Both the position numbers and the translations under genes were made by a program. 64,000 bases of DNA from Crotophaga sulcirostris. Its lineage: Eukaryota > Chordata > Aves > Cuculiformes > Crotophagidae. The notes under the pieces were generated by a model that did not search any database, had not been told where the DNA came from, and saw nothing but the letters and a program-made list of their open reading frames with translations. Below, one piece after another: positions 35,261 to 48,595 of this stretch (the first letter of the stretch is position 1; every line of letters begins with the position of its first letter). Location: NCBI GenBank assembly GCA_013397455.1, contig VYZB01000120.1:1074748-1138747 (forward strand). Direction: 5' to 3'.

Positions 35261-37999
35261 ACATTCTAAATGTAAACATGTATTTGCAAACAGTAACAGA
35301 CCCAACAGGAAAGAGACATTTGGATGGTCTTAAAATTTATGTTGAAGAAATGCTTTGCGTATTTTGCATTCCAGCAATTTGTTGCACATCTCTTTCCTCC
35401 CAGGGATTTCTTGGGAGTCCTAGGGAATGCTTCATCCTCTGAATTTTCTTCCCTGCCAGAAAACCTGACAGGAATACTTCCACACTACAAAAACTAGGAA
35501 TATAATAATATTTTCCATGTGGGCAGTCTCAGTTAAGGTGTAAGAACAGGGTGGATGCCCAACCCTCCCTTCAACATTGTCCTCCTCCTCCCTGAACAGG
35601 AGAGCAGGCGTGGAGACAGGAATCAAGTTCTGTTTCCTGCTTGTGATAAGGATGATGCATCCCTCTCCCTTTCAGAAGTAGATTTACCTTTGGTTAATAT
35701 ATATGGAACCCTCAGATTAACAATAAAAGGAAGAAAATCAAAGTGCCAGTAAATTCATTTGAAGTTTCAGGAAATGCAACTCACTTTGAGTACTCTACAC
35801 ACACAAAAGCATTGTTATATAAAAACATGTATTAGTCAATACAGAATATATAACAGCTCCTTGCAGCATTCACATCATTAGCTAGTTAAATAGGCTGAAA
35901 AGAAAAAAAAATGTTCTAGGCAATACTATCACAGTTCTGCTTCATAATCAACTTGGACAGCACAACAGATCATATAAGGTCTGAAGGAATTTATTACTTT
36001 GCACCTCCTTGTGAGGGGAGCCTTGTCAGTTTTTTTTTTAAATTAAAATGCCTGTCAGGTTTTTTTTCAGTCCTCACATGCATAAACCCCTTTTTCAGAC
36101 ATGAAACTAAACAAGCGTTCAGTCAGGTTTAAAATTCACATATTTGCCATAACAGAGAAGAAAACACTGGGCCCATTTCCAAAATGCTCTTACACGGGTT
36201 TGCTCATGCAAGCAACAAGAACCAAGAGAAAAACTGATGATGGCTTTTAGCACTTAAACCAAACAAAGATTTAAGAGAAACAAGATGGTTCCCTCTTAAT
36301 TTAAACTTATTAGCTTAATAGCATTGCTTTGAGTCAAATCACTTGAGTAAGACTGAGCTGTGGACAGACAACAATCATAGCTGACACCTGCAGCAGCTGA
36401 AGATGTCACTGTCCTTCAGTCACCTATTACTCTTCCTTCATCCCTCCTGCTCACCATCCCAGGCAGGGCAGTAGAGCAGAGCTGGTCCATGTGCCTCAGT
36501 TGGCTGAGGGAACCTCCAGCAGTTTGGTCTAACCTACCAGCCATGATTAAACTCAGCTGTCAAGATTCTGGACTGGAATAGGGAATCTACACATTCCTGT
36601 CGGCTCTACTGCAAGGACAGCAGGCTCCCACAGAGTCAGAAAGGATAGAAGGGCAGTAATTTCTCAGACCACCTCAACTCTCCCACTACCACAGCAATAT
36701 CAAAAATTGGTTCAACTATGTCATAAGATGAATACAAAATTCTAAATTTTATGTCTCTCGGCTAACTATGTGAACATCATTTAATCCAGAGTCTAAGGCC
36801 GTGGTCAGTAATTGTAGAGAATTCCTCTCAATTTTTCACCATTTATCCTATCCTTGTTTACCATCCGAAGAGACACTATTAATTTCTTACTCAGTGGATG
36901 TACAGTATTTAGCACAATGATACCTTTGGAACTCTTGCAAGAGTTAGGCTGTTGTTAATTAACTACCAAAATACACACAAGCATCTTGAAATCTGTCCTC
37001 CCGCGTTTAAAAACATGATAGCATAATCTTTAATTATGTAAGATGGCTGGTATTCAACAGATAAGACAGCAATTCAATATTTCTTTTTACTTTTATTGCT
37101 CAGATGCATGTGTCCTATTGTATTTGCTGTACAGTATTAAAACTTTTCAATGAATCTGGAATCAAGCATACCTTCACTGCATTTCTTGACATCCCAGGGC
37201 CCCAAACTTACCCCTGCCCCAACTCCTCCGAGTATTCTGTATCTGCTCAATTTTAGCAGTGGGAAAAACTGAGAAATTCAAAGAAGCCACTTGAGCAGCA
37301 TACAGTGAAGAAGCAGATGAGCCAGAAAACAAGAACACCTCTCCTTGTTCTGCAAGATCACTTCAATTTGTTGAGAAACACGAGGAACCTCCCACACACT
37401 TGTTGCAGATTTATAGCCAGTTAGTTCCACTGTAATATTTAAGTGCTTCAAAAGGTTTAGGAATCTTGGAAAAGCTGTGCAACTAAGTATCTGAAAATCC
37501 ATTTACTGTGAGTACTCAGCACCTGCGAAATGGGGCAGTCGAAATACTGAAATCTCATACTAGAGAACAAAAAGCGGAATTGAGGAGCTGACAGGATAGA
37601 TGTGAAAAGTCTAATTTAATTTATTTGCACAGGACCAGCTATGATCCATCAGGTGGAACAGACAGAAGCACTTTTCCGTATTGATTTTTCCTGCTTTTGC
37701 CTCTTGCATTTGCCCTGTTCACTACCTACCTTCACCACTTAAAATGAGATGGGAATCCTGCAGTCAATAGCCTTATTCACCTTATAATCCAGATCCATCC
37801 AATAACCACTTCACAGCATTAAATTGTGTAAGAAAATGTTTCTACAAATCTCTCATTATGTCGTCTTATCAAATGCCTCCTCAAAGAGCAAAAATAAAGT
37901 TGCTTTTTCAAAATACATCCCTGTATTACCTAATTTTTGAGCAGTCAACATTACAGAGAAAATATATGTACATTCTCTGTGACTTTATATACTTTGTAT
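35261..37999. other. Intronic sequence without recognised features
   Basis: AT-rich unique intron sequence. A patch around 36370-36660 is richer in G and C and reads like an old repeat or a diverged conserved segment, but I cannot assign it. Open frames here are short and show no known domain. Confidence 0.7.
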
Positions 38000-38078
38000 N
38001 NNNNNNNNNNNNNNNNNNNNNNNNNNNNNNNNNNNNNNNNNNNNNNNNNNNNNNNNNNNNNNNNNNNNNNNNNNNNNN
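38000..38078. other. Assembly gap (79 N)
   Basis: A run of N flanked by AT-rich sequence with TATA/CACATATA motifs (38086-38130). It probably covers a low-complexity AT or microsatellite stretch that was not assembled. Confidence 0.99.
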
Positions 38079-41000
38079 GTCTGTAATACATATAAAAACT
38101 GTCTATATTTATACACACATATATAATCACACAGTTTGTTTTTCTACATAGAAAATGCAGTATCCCTTATCTAGGCCAATGGAGGCTGGAATATGACAAA
38201 TAAAGGGAAAGCAGTCCATGGATAATGAGCAGAAGACTGGCTCCAGCATGGGCTTATGAGCTCCACTTCAGTGTCAGTCTTGCCAGATCCAATCCAAGTA
38301 TGGGATAGCCAGATCAGATGTCACTGTTTTCTCCAAATACCATATGTGAACTAAGAGGTCTTTACAGAAACTATGTCAGCCCCTGTTTGTCTTCATTCAG
38401 AGTCCCTAAGGGTCTCCACACTGCACTTCCCAGCTTTCAGGTTCTGGAAACACACTGTGGAAACCCTTGCTCTTGACTAAACCGAGCTCTACAAGCTCTA
38501 AAGTCCAAGCTGGCTCTCCACCCCTTAACCTCCCAATGCTGTCAGAATTTCCTGGCACACTTAGCATCCTGGGCAAATTTCTCTGATGAGTATGGAGGAG
38601 ACCCCTGGTTCAACACTCTCCTTACCATGGCTACTGATCTTGCTAGAGGTAACTTCTGCCAGCCCCTGGAGGCTCCACTCACCACTCACAGAGCTTTGGG
38701 TTTGGGCAGATGTTGGCACACCCCACCGCTGAGGTGGTGGGCAGCAGCACGGGCCCACAGTAGGAAATGGTGATTGCTTGGATGTGGTGGAATTGCATGA
38801 TTCTATTGAAATCCGAAGGGAAGAACAACATCTCTTTCTTCCCCAGTCTTTTCACCCTGTTGAACTTCAGTGACCCAACAGGACAATAGTTTCTTTACCA
38901 AGGAAAGAAAAGAGCTGTCTTGCAACGCCCAAGCAGCAATGCAGAACCCTTCCATACAACACAAAAGTCAAACCCAGGAATTCACAGATTCTTCCAAAAG
39001 CTTCGAGTAAGATACTACCTACTCAACAAATACTTTTGGCAGAGCAAGAGAAGTAAAAGCCCCACCACCTGCACCAGAGCCCTGAAAAGCCAGACTGCTG
39101 CTGCCATCGCAGGATGCGTGCGAGGGCAGCTCAGCCCACTATGGGAGCAGGGCAGAGGTCCTGCCTCTCAGCACAGCCCATCTCCCCCTGCCTGTACCTT
39201 AGCACTGAAGAAGTGGCACAGTGCTGTTCCTCATTCCTGCAGCAGGAAAATCCCATTTTCTCAAGACTGCTGCAAAGCTCTGAGCAGCACTAATCATTCC
39301 TAATGAAAAGGACGAGGGTCATCTGAAAATGAGAACTGCTGCCAGCTTCCTCTGTATCAGCGCAGCTCAGTGTGTGTTCTAGGGCAAACATCACAGCAGA
39401 GCACGTCAGAAATACACTCAAATGCAGCATGGGAAGGCTTGACTTTTCAAGACCTCTTCAGGAAGAAATTTTTGCAAGACCAATTACATGTGTTTGCAGA
39501 ACACGTTTAAAGAACACGGTATTTCACCCCGTTTAAATGATCTTGCTGTCTTAGGCTTCAACACAACAGGAGCCACTGAACAGTGGCAACTCCTGAAGAA
39601 ATAACATGATGGCTGTCATTTATAGTCCCATGAAAGACACTGGTGCAGAGTCAAATATCACCCACTATATCTAGGATATCACTACTGGGAAGATACAGTC
39701 GTTTCTCCATAAAAAGACAACCAGCATGTATTTCCCAGTCCCGGATAATTACACAGTGCTAAACTCCACCCTGTCATCCATATTTAATGAGCTTCTGGGA
39801 CCATCAGGTCACAGTAAATCCCTCAGTTTTCCTGAAGATGGACACCATAACCATGTGGAATCAATAAATACACAAACTTTAAATGTTTTATGTGGCTCAG
39901 CCATGCACCACTGACCAAACAATCTTATACACCACACAGCAATAAATGGTTTCTACATTTTAACTTACCTCACACAGCACATACATCATCCACACTTCTG
40001 TTCAGATAAATACGTACCCTTTGAGTAACAGCTTAAAACACTCAGAAAGCCTCACGACGTAAATGATCTTCAGAGATTTTTATCTCCCATTTTTTCTACC
40101 TCCAGTCTTATTTAGAAAGAGAAAAACATAGGCAGTACCTGACATCACATCTAAATCTCTTTTACAAGGTACTTTTCAGATTTGTTAGAGCTGTCATTGG
40201 ATAAAGACAAAACCAAAACTGGTAGGCAGTGAAAACACAGTAAGAATTAAAAAAAAAAATATGTACACCAAGGCTAAACTGATCTGATTGCCTTAAACTA
40301 TGCTACAGATTGCCCAATACCCCTAAACTGCAGCGGAGTGGAGGGGAGTACCAATACAGGAAAAGACATTAAAAACTTCAAATGAGTTCCCGTTTTCTAA
40401 TTTCACATTCTGGTAATGTTGCATCTTTTCTAGGATTTTTGCCTGAACTTCATATCAGAGCCAAATATGTTCAACCAAAAATGCAGCAGATTTCTGTAAA
40501 ATAAAACAAAGAGGAAAAAAATGTGTATTCTTAAAGAGTATTTTCCTATAAAAAAACTGAAGCTCTATTGCTCTTTATGGAAAGATACAGGATTTCTAAC
40601 TTTACACATGAAATACTGGGACCACTGAAACCTAATAGGAATCTATCCATGATAACTATTCCTAATCATCAAAAGAAGTCTCCAGTACTAAACCAGTTTT
40701 ATTACGTTCCATACGTAGGGTGTCATCCTCTTTTTTTTTTTCATTTTTTAAATGCATTTCTGGCATTTTTGCTAGTATTTTAAAAATGAAAGTAATTTAA
40801 GGGATAAATGTGTTTTAAGAATCCTGCCAAAATACACAGTAAAAGAATTCTGGGTGATATGAAATGAAATATAAAAAAATAACAGTTAAATCTATTAGAT
40901 TGTTTACCAGTTCATACATAAATATTACTAAACATTATTTCGTAATGTAACTTGCAAACTTTGATTGCCTGCAGTAAAATCTGTCATAACTTAACGTTCC

Positions 41001-44000
41001 CTCATCTACAGAAAGAATACATTCCAAACGTAATCATCAAGACCTTTTCTTATCCCTTTCACACAGTTCCTTGGATGTTTAATGCAGAATCCTCAACACT
41101 CAAAACTCATATCAGCTTCAGAGGATAAGAAAAGACATACAGTGTTCCCTAGTCTGATTCTGATCCTCTCCAACACCAGGATGGGAGGAAGCAAGACCAC
41201 AGAATTGTCAAGGGGAACACAAACAACCTTAACCCTTTGCTGAAAGCTTACAATTCTTGAACTAAAGCAGCAGAAAAGATACATATGTACTTCTAAAGCA
41301 ATTACTACCTTGTCTTAAGGTATTTAGGCAGAGAGGACATTGCACTTTTCCCAAACCTCAACTCCTTGTAGTTTGGTAGCTTTAAAAATGTCAACATTGA
41401 GTTAAATTAAAAGCAGGGGCTTAGTCTGCAGAGTTATGTATTTTCCCATGGAGTCCTGCAAATACACACCAATGAAGATGTGCCTGTACCTGTAAACATG
41501 AACACAATGTGTCAGGAGATAGATATGTAAATCTAAAAATAAGTAGGTTTCCATAAAGTTTAAGCACTTTTCTCTCTAATGGAAATTATTACAGCTTCTC
41601 AGGTAAATCCATACAGAACAGCTGCACTCACCCCCCATTCTGATACAAACAAGTCATTCCAGTTTACCTATTAACTGCATTTAATACCCAGCTTTGCAAG
41701 CTATATTGTGTAAGGATTTAATTAGTTAAGCAACAACTCCCAACTAAAAAAAAAAAAAGTCTTCAAATCACTTTTATAAATGAGTAGAAGTTAAAGAGTT
41801 TATTGGATGTCCCACTGCAATTAGGTGGCTGAGTCATGAATTATTTTGCTATAAAGAACAGTGTATGGCCTAATTGCAGGACTGGGGATCTAACATTTTA
41901 TTCTAGGCTTGGGCATAAACTCCTTATATAGCCCTTGGGAGACAAACTCTTCAGATGGGTAGACTGAGGCATACAAAGTCAGGATAATTGTACTTAGTCA
42001 TCGGACAGCAAATTAAACAATAACTGTAAAACAACATGAAGAATAATATTAGAATAATAACCACCACATCATATCACTTTTGAGGAGGCTTCAAGAAACT
42101 CTTTGTTCTTGTACATAAAACTTTCCAGAAATAATCACCTCAACTTAAATAAAATACTTTAAATCCAATTCAGTTCTGTGGTTATCATAGACAGCTTACA
42201 CTTTCCAGTTTGGTTTCAAAGTCTACGGAAAGTCTCAACCAGTGCCAGTTCTGCTGAAATTGTTTGGCAAGCTCACCCTTGGTACTGTGCTTGTAAGTAA
42301 TTAGAGGAAATAGTTCTCTTCCAAGCAAAAGCCCAAGAAACAACAACAACAAAAACTAATGTAATGAAGCACTATATATATTTGCTTCCCAACTGTTAAT
42401 ATAAGCACTTTTCCAAAGAACTGGAACACATTCCTTTTAGGCAGCTCACAGCTGAGAACTTCCAAGGGACAAGAACAGTGGATGGTACTATTTGACACAC
42501 ATACTCAAAGGCTATCTGGTAAAACTACATTCCTTTGCTGCAACAGAGGGAAAAGGATGATGCATGTCATTTCTGCATGAAGGACACGAAAGAACTTATT
42601 TTCCAGGTTATTTCCAATCACTTCAGAGAGAAATTCTCATCTATAGAGGATTTTCCGCATTTAAAATCTCATGAGGCAACTAGAATAACTAAACTCCTTC
42701 CACATGTTCAGCCTGTTTCTGCAAGTCATGGCAGATAGAAAAAAACCCATCTACAGGTGTCACCTGCTTAAATGGTAAAACAGCAAGCATACCTGAAAAT
42801 TCAATGGCCTGCCAACACGCCCTACGGGAGAAGAGTTCACTGTTCACTAAAGGGAAGCCCTAAAGAAAAATATCTGATCATCAATATCCTAGGTAGACCT
42901 TTTCTCAGCACATTTGCAGAACTCCAAAAATGTTTAAGCTATGCTCAATGATATTATCAGTCCCCCTCACTGTAAGGCTCTGGCATAGGAAGTGAGAGGC
43001 AAACAGCACTGAGCACAGGGGACGACGACAACAAGGAGCCTACAAGAGGAACAGCAGCAGCAGTTCTCAACCACTGCCACTTCAGATGCTCAAAAGCCTT
43101 CACAAACGAGGAGGTTAGCTTTCACCTTAAACAGGATACCTCTCCCTAGTTTCTATCATTGCAATTCATATCTAACTCTGAAGTCTATTACCAAGACTGA
43201 AAAGACTAAGTTTGCTGTGACCAGGCTTGCTGTGAGTGTAACCAAACAATATTTTAATCCCCAATTTCCCTCTCTATGCCAATCAAAATTCTCATCTTAC
43301 GCAACTGAGCATCAACATCATTCTGCTGAAATCTTGAAGTCCTGACCACATTTAGCAACTTAGAAACACGAGAATTTTCAAATAAGAATTTTTTATCAGT
43401 TTAAGAATCAATAACCACAAGTTTCAGTTCTACATAAAATTCAAGACAAGTGTTTTACCTGAATTTTCTATTCTAATTCTCTTTTTTCTAAAAGCAACAG
43501 GAAAATCATAATGTCCTACAAATCTGAGATTCTAACAGGTGCATTACTTTAATTTAGTTGCTATCTCTATACTGAGTTTGCATTGAAAGAAGTCTAGTTG
43601 TCCAAAAAACTATGAACAGATTATGATGCACAGTGTGGTTGCTCAAAATTCTTCCTCAAGATTTCCAGACACTGAAGCTGAGCACCTATTTTTTTTGAAA
43701 ATTGCTGCTACTAGCTGTGGCAATGGTTCAGCATATTGAAAATTAGGCCTCATATTTAAGTATTTAAACTTTGGGTCTATAACTGAAAATGATTCTTAAT
43801 GACTGTATTAGTTTTCCAACCTTACATACTTTTTAAGCCATATGCCATACTAATAAATTAATATCTACTTCAATATAATGAGCATGACTGAATATATCAA
43901 GGTTTTCAGTACCTACCAAATGTACAACATATGAAAGATATTAAAATTAAAGAGACTACCATATATCTTTTATTTGTATTTTAAAGTCATAAAAAAACAC

Positions 44001-45167
44001 AATCTTTTTTCCCCCAGATTTAACCACTTATAATTAAACTTTATCCTCTGATACCTTGCAGAAATCACATTAAACATCAAGTGAGAAGGCTGACACGTGA
44101 TTAGAGATGTGGGTTCAGTTCCATACCCTGCTACAGACTTCCTGCACGATTTCTAGCCAGTCCCTTGAATTCTGTACCTGTGTTCTCCATCTGAAGAAAA
44201 GTCATCAGATTTTACCTCTGAATGCCTATGGCATGTAAACACTTCTGAGATCGCCCATCCTTAGTGATGGAGGCAACCTGAACATCCGGAAAGACACACT
44301 AGCAATTTTGCTCGCTCTTCAGCAGAAAAATGTCCTGCATTCCAGCCATTCTCTGCAGTAGACTATGTAACACGACAGATCTTTGGATTTTCTTTCTAAG
44401 TACTGAGAAACGATATGTTAGGGTAGATTCTGCACCAACAGTTTGCCAGCAGAAATAATAAAGCTATTGGATTAGGTGGGCCTCAGACCAGGAGCAAGAA
44501 CACTAGCATGGGAGACAAAGCCAAGGTTGTTACCTCACTTCAACTTTACCAGCTTGAGCAGAAACTGCAAGGGTTCACAATATCTTAAAGCATATGCTGA
44601 CACTGAGGGATTTCTCCTACTCCTTTCTTCTCCATATGAAACTTCTACAAGGTCAAAATGCCTGCTGCTTAGTGTGATGATGTGGGATTGAATATGTCCC
44701 TTTGCAAAGGCAATGAAAAATGCAGATACCTATTAAAAGCAATATAAGCCTCTTGTACATCATGCAGCAAATCTACAGATTCTAATTGTTTTGTATTTTT
44801 AATCTATTACATTTCTGTGTTCAAAGAACTAAACAGTGACCCTAACATGCATTACTATTTATCAATATATGCTTTATCACAAGAAATTTCTCTCAGAAGC
44901 ACATCTCTTGACATGCAAGCCTTTAGATGATTTACTGTAATATTTTAAAACATACTGTAAAACTACTGCACAAGGAAGCATTAACAAAGGTGGGGGAGGA
45001 GAAGGGAAGTGACCAGATTAATACCAATTCAAATGCATCAAAGTTTACACTCGTAGCTGTGTTAAAGAATAATCTTTGAGACAAATACATTGTTAATATT
45101 ACATTTGGAAGAAATGAAGAAGCATCTAGGCCTTCTATAAAGCACAGAGCCTGGCAAGTAATTTAAG
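38079..45167. other. Intronic sequence without recognised features
   Basis: Mostly AT-rich unique sequence. Segment 38160-38790 and segment 39060-39300 are richer in G and C than their surroundings. I see no exon with supporting splice sites and no assignable repeat family in either. Confidence 0.65.
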
Positions 45168-45368
45168 AATCATAGAATAGCTTGATTGAAAAAGACCTTT
45201 GAGATAGAGTTCAACCATACCTGTCCACCACTAACCCACATCTCTGAGCACCTCATCTACTTGTCTTTTAAACACCTCCAGGGATGGCGACTCAAGCACC
45301 TCCCTGGGCAGCCTGTGCCCAGTGCCTGACAACCCTTTTGGTGAAGAAATTTTTCCTGATATCTAGAA
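45168..45368 (-). mobile_element. CR1 LINE 3' end, 5'-truncated
   Basis: On the plus strand it begins with AATCATAGAATAG, the reverse complement of the CR1 tail. It continues through GACCTTTGAGAT, CACCTCCAGGGATGG and GGGCAGCCTGTGCCCAG to GTGAAGAAATTTTTCCT, all diagnostic of CR1 3' ends. The insertion is in the RAP2A sense. Only the last RT codons and the short 3' UTR remain. Confidence 0.93.
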
Positions 45369-45610
45369 GAGGACAACAGTACATCTAGTTTCTTACAGAT
45401 TTGGTCAATGCTGAAATCTAAAGCTCTAGTTTTTACTTCTGCCTACAACTCATGCCCTCGCCCTTCTCCAGTCCATAATTAGGGTTAAGAACATGCCATA
45501 GTTTTTAATACAATTAGAGCACTGACAAGGTCTCTTTTCCATCAACAATTCAGATAGAAATCTAAATAAGGATTAAGTTTCAACTCATTCCAGACTTAAA
45601 ACCACAAAAC

Positions 45611-45762
45611 CACTGGGGAGGTCTCTAGTCTAACCCCCTGCTCAAAGCAAGGTCAGCCAAGAGTTCTCAACCAGATTGCTCAGGGCCATGTACAGTTCAG
45701 TCTTGAAAACCTCAAAGGACAGATCTTCCACAACCTCTTTGGGAGCTTGTCCCACTGTGTAA
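45611..45762 (-). mobile_element. Diverged CR1 LINE fragment lacking its tail
   Basis: The plus strand reads GGAGGTCTCTAGTCTAACCC, CCTGCTCAAAGCAAGG, ATTGCTCAGGGCC and TTCCACAACCTCTTTGGG, the reverse complement of an older CR1 subfamily 3' region. No octamer tail is visible. It lies 242 bases from the CR1 at 45168 in the same orientation but looks like a different subfamily, so it is probably a separate, older insertion. Confidence 0.8.
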
Positions 45763-48239
45763 TTTAGTTTAACTTTGCCACAGAATTCAAAAATTACTGG
45801 CACGTAATGGAGGAAGATGAGAAAAGCAGACAGATGAGATGCATAAGGCTTGTTTCCACAGAAAACGGACTGAGAAACAAACGCCAAACTATACAAATAT
45901 TTATAGCTATTTGTTTATGTAAAGGAATTGATAATCATACTTACAGGACTCAAAACAGACATATATCCTAGCATTATAAAAGCAAACTGAATTAACCAGA
46001 TTTTACTAAACCAGAATTAACTAAAGCTCAAGCATAAGTTAACGACAACTTCAATCTCTTTATCCTTGTTTATTTAAACTACAGAAAGCAAAACATTTTT
46101 GTACACAAAGTAAAAACTTTTGCTAGCAGAAATAGTCAAATGCCTATGCATTTTAAAAAGGCTAGAAGACTATAGCCCTGTAAGATGTTATTTCACTCTT
46201 CAAAGTGAACACACTCTTATATTCCTTTAATTTATAATCACTGATAAAAATCCCACTGCAAAATTTAAACTATTCTAATAGGATTTTCTCTAGCTCATTA
46301 AAATTACACTTTTACAGTCTTCAAGAACAGGTCTAACAATTAATTCAAAACCTTCTTAGCAGCATCACCTGCTTCCAGAGGATTAGAGTTCAGGAACGAT
46401 CATCTCATGCTGTCCAGTCAAAACTACACAAAAAGCAACAGCTTCTCCATGTCAAGGTAAGAGCCTTCTTACATCGAAAAGTTGGAGCTGCTAGCTTTCA
46501 GCACTAGCCAGATTTAGCCTCTGAAAACATAGGCAAGCCTGGATCACAAAATTCACCTCTGACAATTTGATTGCCACTGTCTGGTCTGTAGAAATGAGCA
46601 TTACATGTGGATATGAACTGCATTTCCATAGTGGCTTTTATTTATTTACTTTTTAAAGAATTTGACCTTTTGCAATGAGCCTAGCTTCAGGTCACGTAAC
46701 ACTTTAGCAAAATAAAAGTAATGGAATTAAGAGAGAAACAACCTGGCATAAATTTCTGCTCTTTCATCAATCCCTGTGTAGAAGGTAAAGCAGATAGAAA
46801 CCAGAGTTTATATGATATTGCATAGCCTGAAGAGAATTTGTGTCTAGTATGAAGCAGAGACTTCTTTGTTGCCCTAGTAACCAAAGAAGAATAAAACTTG
46901 ATGTCCTTCAAGCTAATAAAAATACCTTACAATGCTTATAGGAAAACTTTACAAAAAAAAAAAAAAGCTCTGTTGAGACAGACTTTCCTTACAACAGTAC
47001 AATCAGGTTACAACTCTGGGTATTTTTCAGAAGACAGACTATTTTACAGAAACTCTAAGCCATTGGCCATGCTGATACAGTGAACCAGTTTAGGAGAAAA
47101 GAGTGAAAGTTCCACAATTTGCTTCTTTTACTTCAGCAGTAGTATTATAACTTCATATTCTTTTGGCCATAGCCAAGCCCTCTTTTACCAAACTACAACT
47201 TGTTACCAACAAACAAAAAAACCCAGACATTAATCTGAAAGCCTTGACTAGTTTAATTAGCAGATGCTCCAAAAGCCTCCTGCTGAGTTTCTACCAGAGC
47301 ATTTGACACTCAACTTGGGAAAGAAACACATTCTGCCATGACTTCAGAAAGTCATTGGCCCTTATCTTACAGAATAATTTACCTAATTACCATAAGCCTG
47401 GTTTAGATAATTGGAATGTTTGAATAAACAGAGCAGCAAGAAGGCTTTCTTCTCCACGCTTTTCAGAAGTGGCCTCCATCTTTAACAACTCAACTTTCTA
47501 ACTCTAGAAATTTGATTCAAAAAGAGGATATAAGCTATTTAAGTGAAACTGTTTCCATATCTAAACATGAACATCCAAAATTAATAGCTTCCAAAGTAAT
47601 TGAGTTTTTTTAATTTGTATTGTTATTTGTGCTTTTTTAAACAAGTTTTGGCTCATCTTCAAGTATAAAATACTGCCTCCCAGCATACTTCCTCTTTGAG
47701 GTGAATATAAAGTAAGAATTACTGACAAATTCTTCTATGCTGAGCATATATTTCAGATATAATTTTCTTAGGAACATTTTTTATTCTTCTTACAATAAGA
47801 TAGGTACCTATTACAGGAAAAAAAACAGACTACTTCATCCTAAATCAGCATCTTGAATATAATGGAAGCCTTTGAACTAAAGCTTACACATTCTAGTATC
47901 TAGAACTTTCCTAATAAGAACTTATTTATAAAATGACATCAGATATAGGGTATCTAGTGCATTAAATAGCAAAGTCAAAACATTTTACTCCTCTTTACAT
48001 GTGTACGTGTATCTCGAATGCAATATTTGAGTAGCTATTAAAACAAAGCCAGTTAGAATGTGGAGCACAGATGTACTCATCTGAGATGTTCAGCTATTTA
48101 TGTTTTAACTACTGTATAAATGTTAATCTGTTTGGGTCTATTCTATGTTTAAAAAAAGCTCCCTCTTCCCAGAAGATTTTACTAACCTGTCTGACAGCCA
48201 CTTACTGTCTATGAAGACACTTTGTGGCATTCAGTCACC
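45763..48239. other. Intronic AT-rich sequence without recognised features
   Basis: Unique AT-rich sequence with many short A and T runs, for example 46954-46966. No plausible exon, RNA gene or repeat element seen. Confidence 0.7.
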
Positions 48240-48595
48240 TTGAAGACCTTTTTATCTTGCACATGTTAACCCTATCAGCTATTAGGTCATGTCTGCACAA
48301 GCAAGGTCAGCCTCTGGGACTCTGTCAGCATGCAGCTGCCCACACCACTGCATCTCGAGATGCTGCTGCTGCACTGCATCTGGCTGTTCTGGTCAATGCC
48401 AAAGCTGTGTCAGCAGTGGAGTGGGTGCACCAGGGTCAGAGCTCAAGGCTCCCAGTTGTCAGCATCCTTAGGGCACTGGAGCACCTCTGGGCTGGCATTT
48501 TGTCAGCAGTGGTACGCTGGCTGATGGCCTGTGTCACCCAAAGAGACTGCTATTCAGCTAAACTGATGGAAATGATAGCTTTTTCTACTAGCTAG
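48240..48595. other. GC-richer island inside AT-rich intron, unidentified
   Basis: About 350 bases clearly richer in G and C than either flank, rich in CTG/CAG-type words (CTGCTGCTGCACTGCATCTG, GTCAGCAGTGG twice at about 48411 and 48504). It has an open plus-strand frame of 123 codons with no recognisable domain. It may be an old repeat fragment or a conserved non-coding element. Confidence 0.4.

Noticed and set aside
44110..44160. tRNA-like B box (GGTTCAGTTCC)
   Set aside because: It lacks the invariant A of the B box (GGTTCRANNCC), and no A box or cloverleaf pairing is visible around it.
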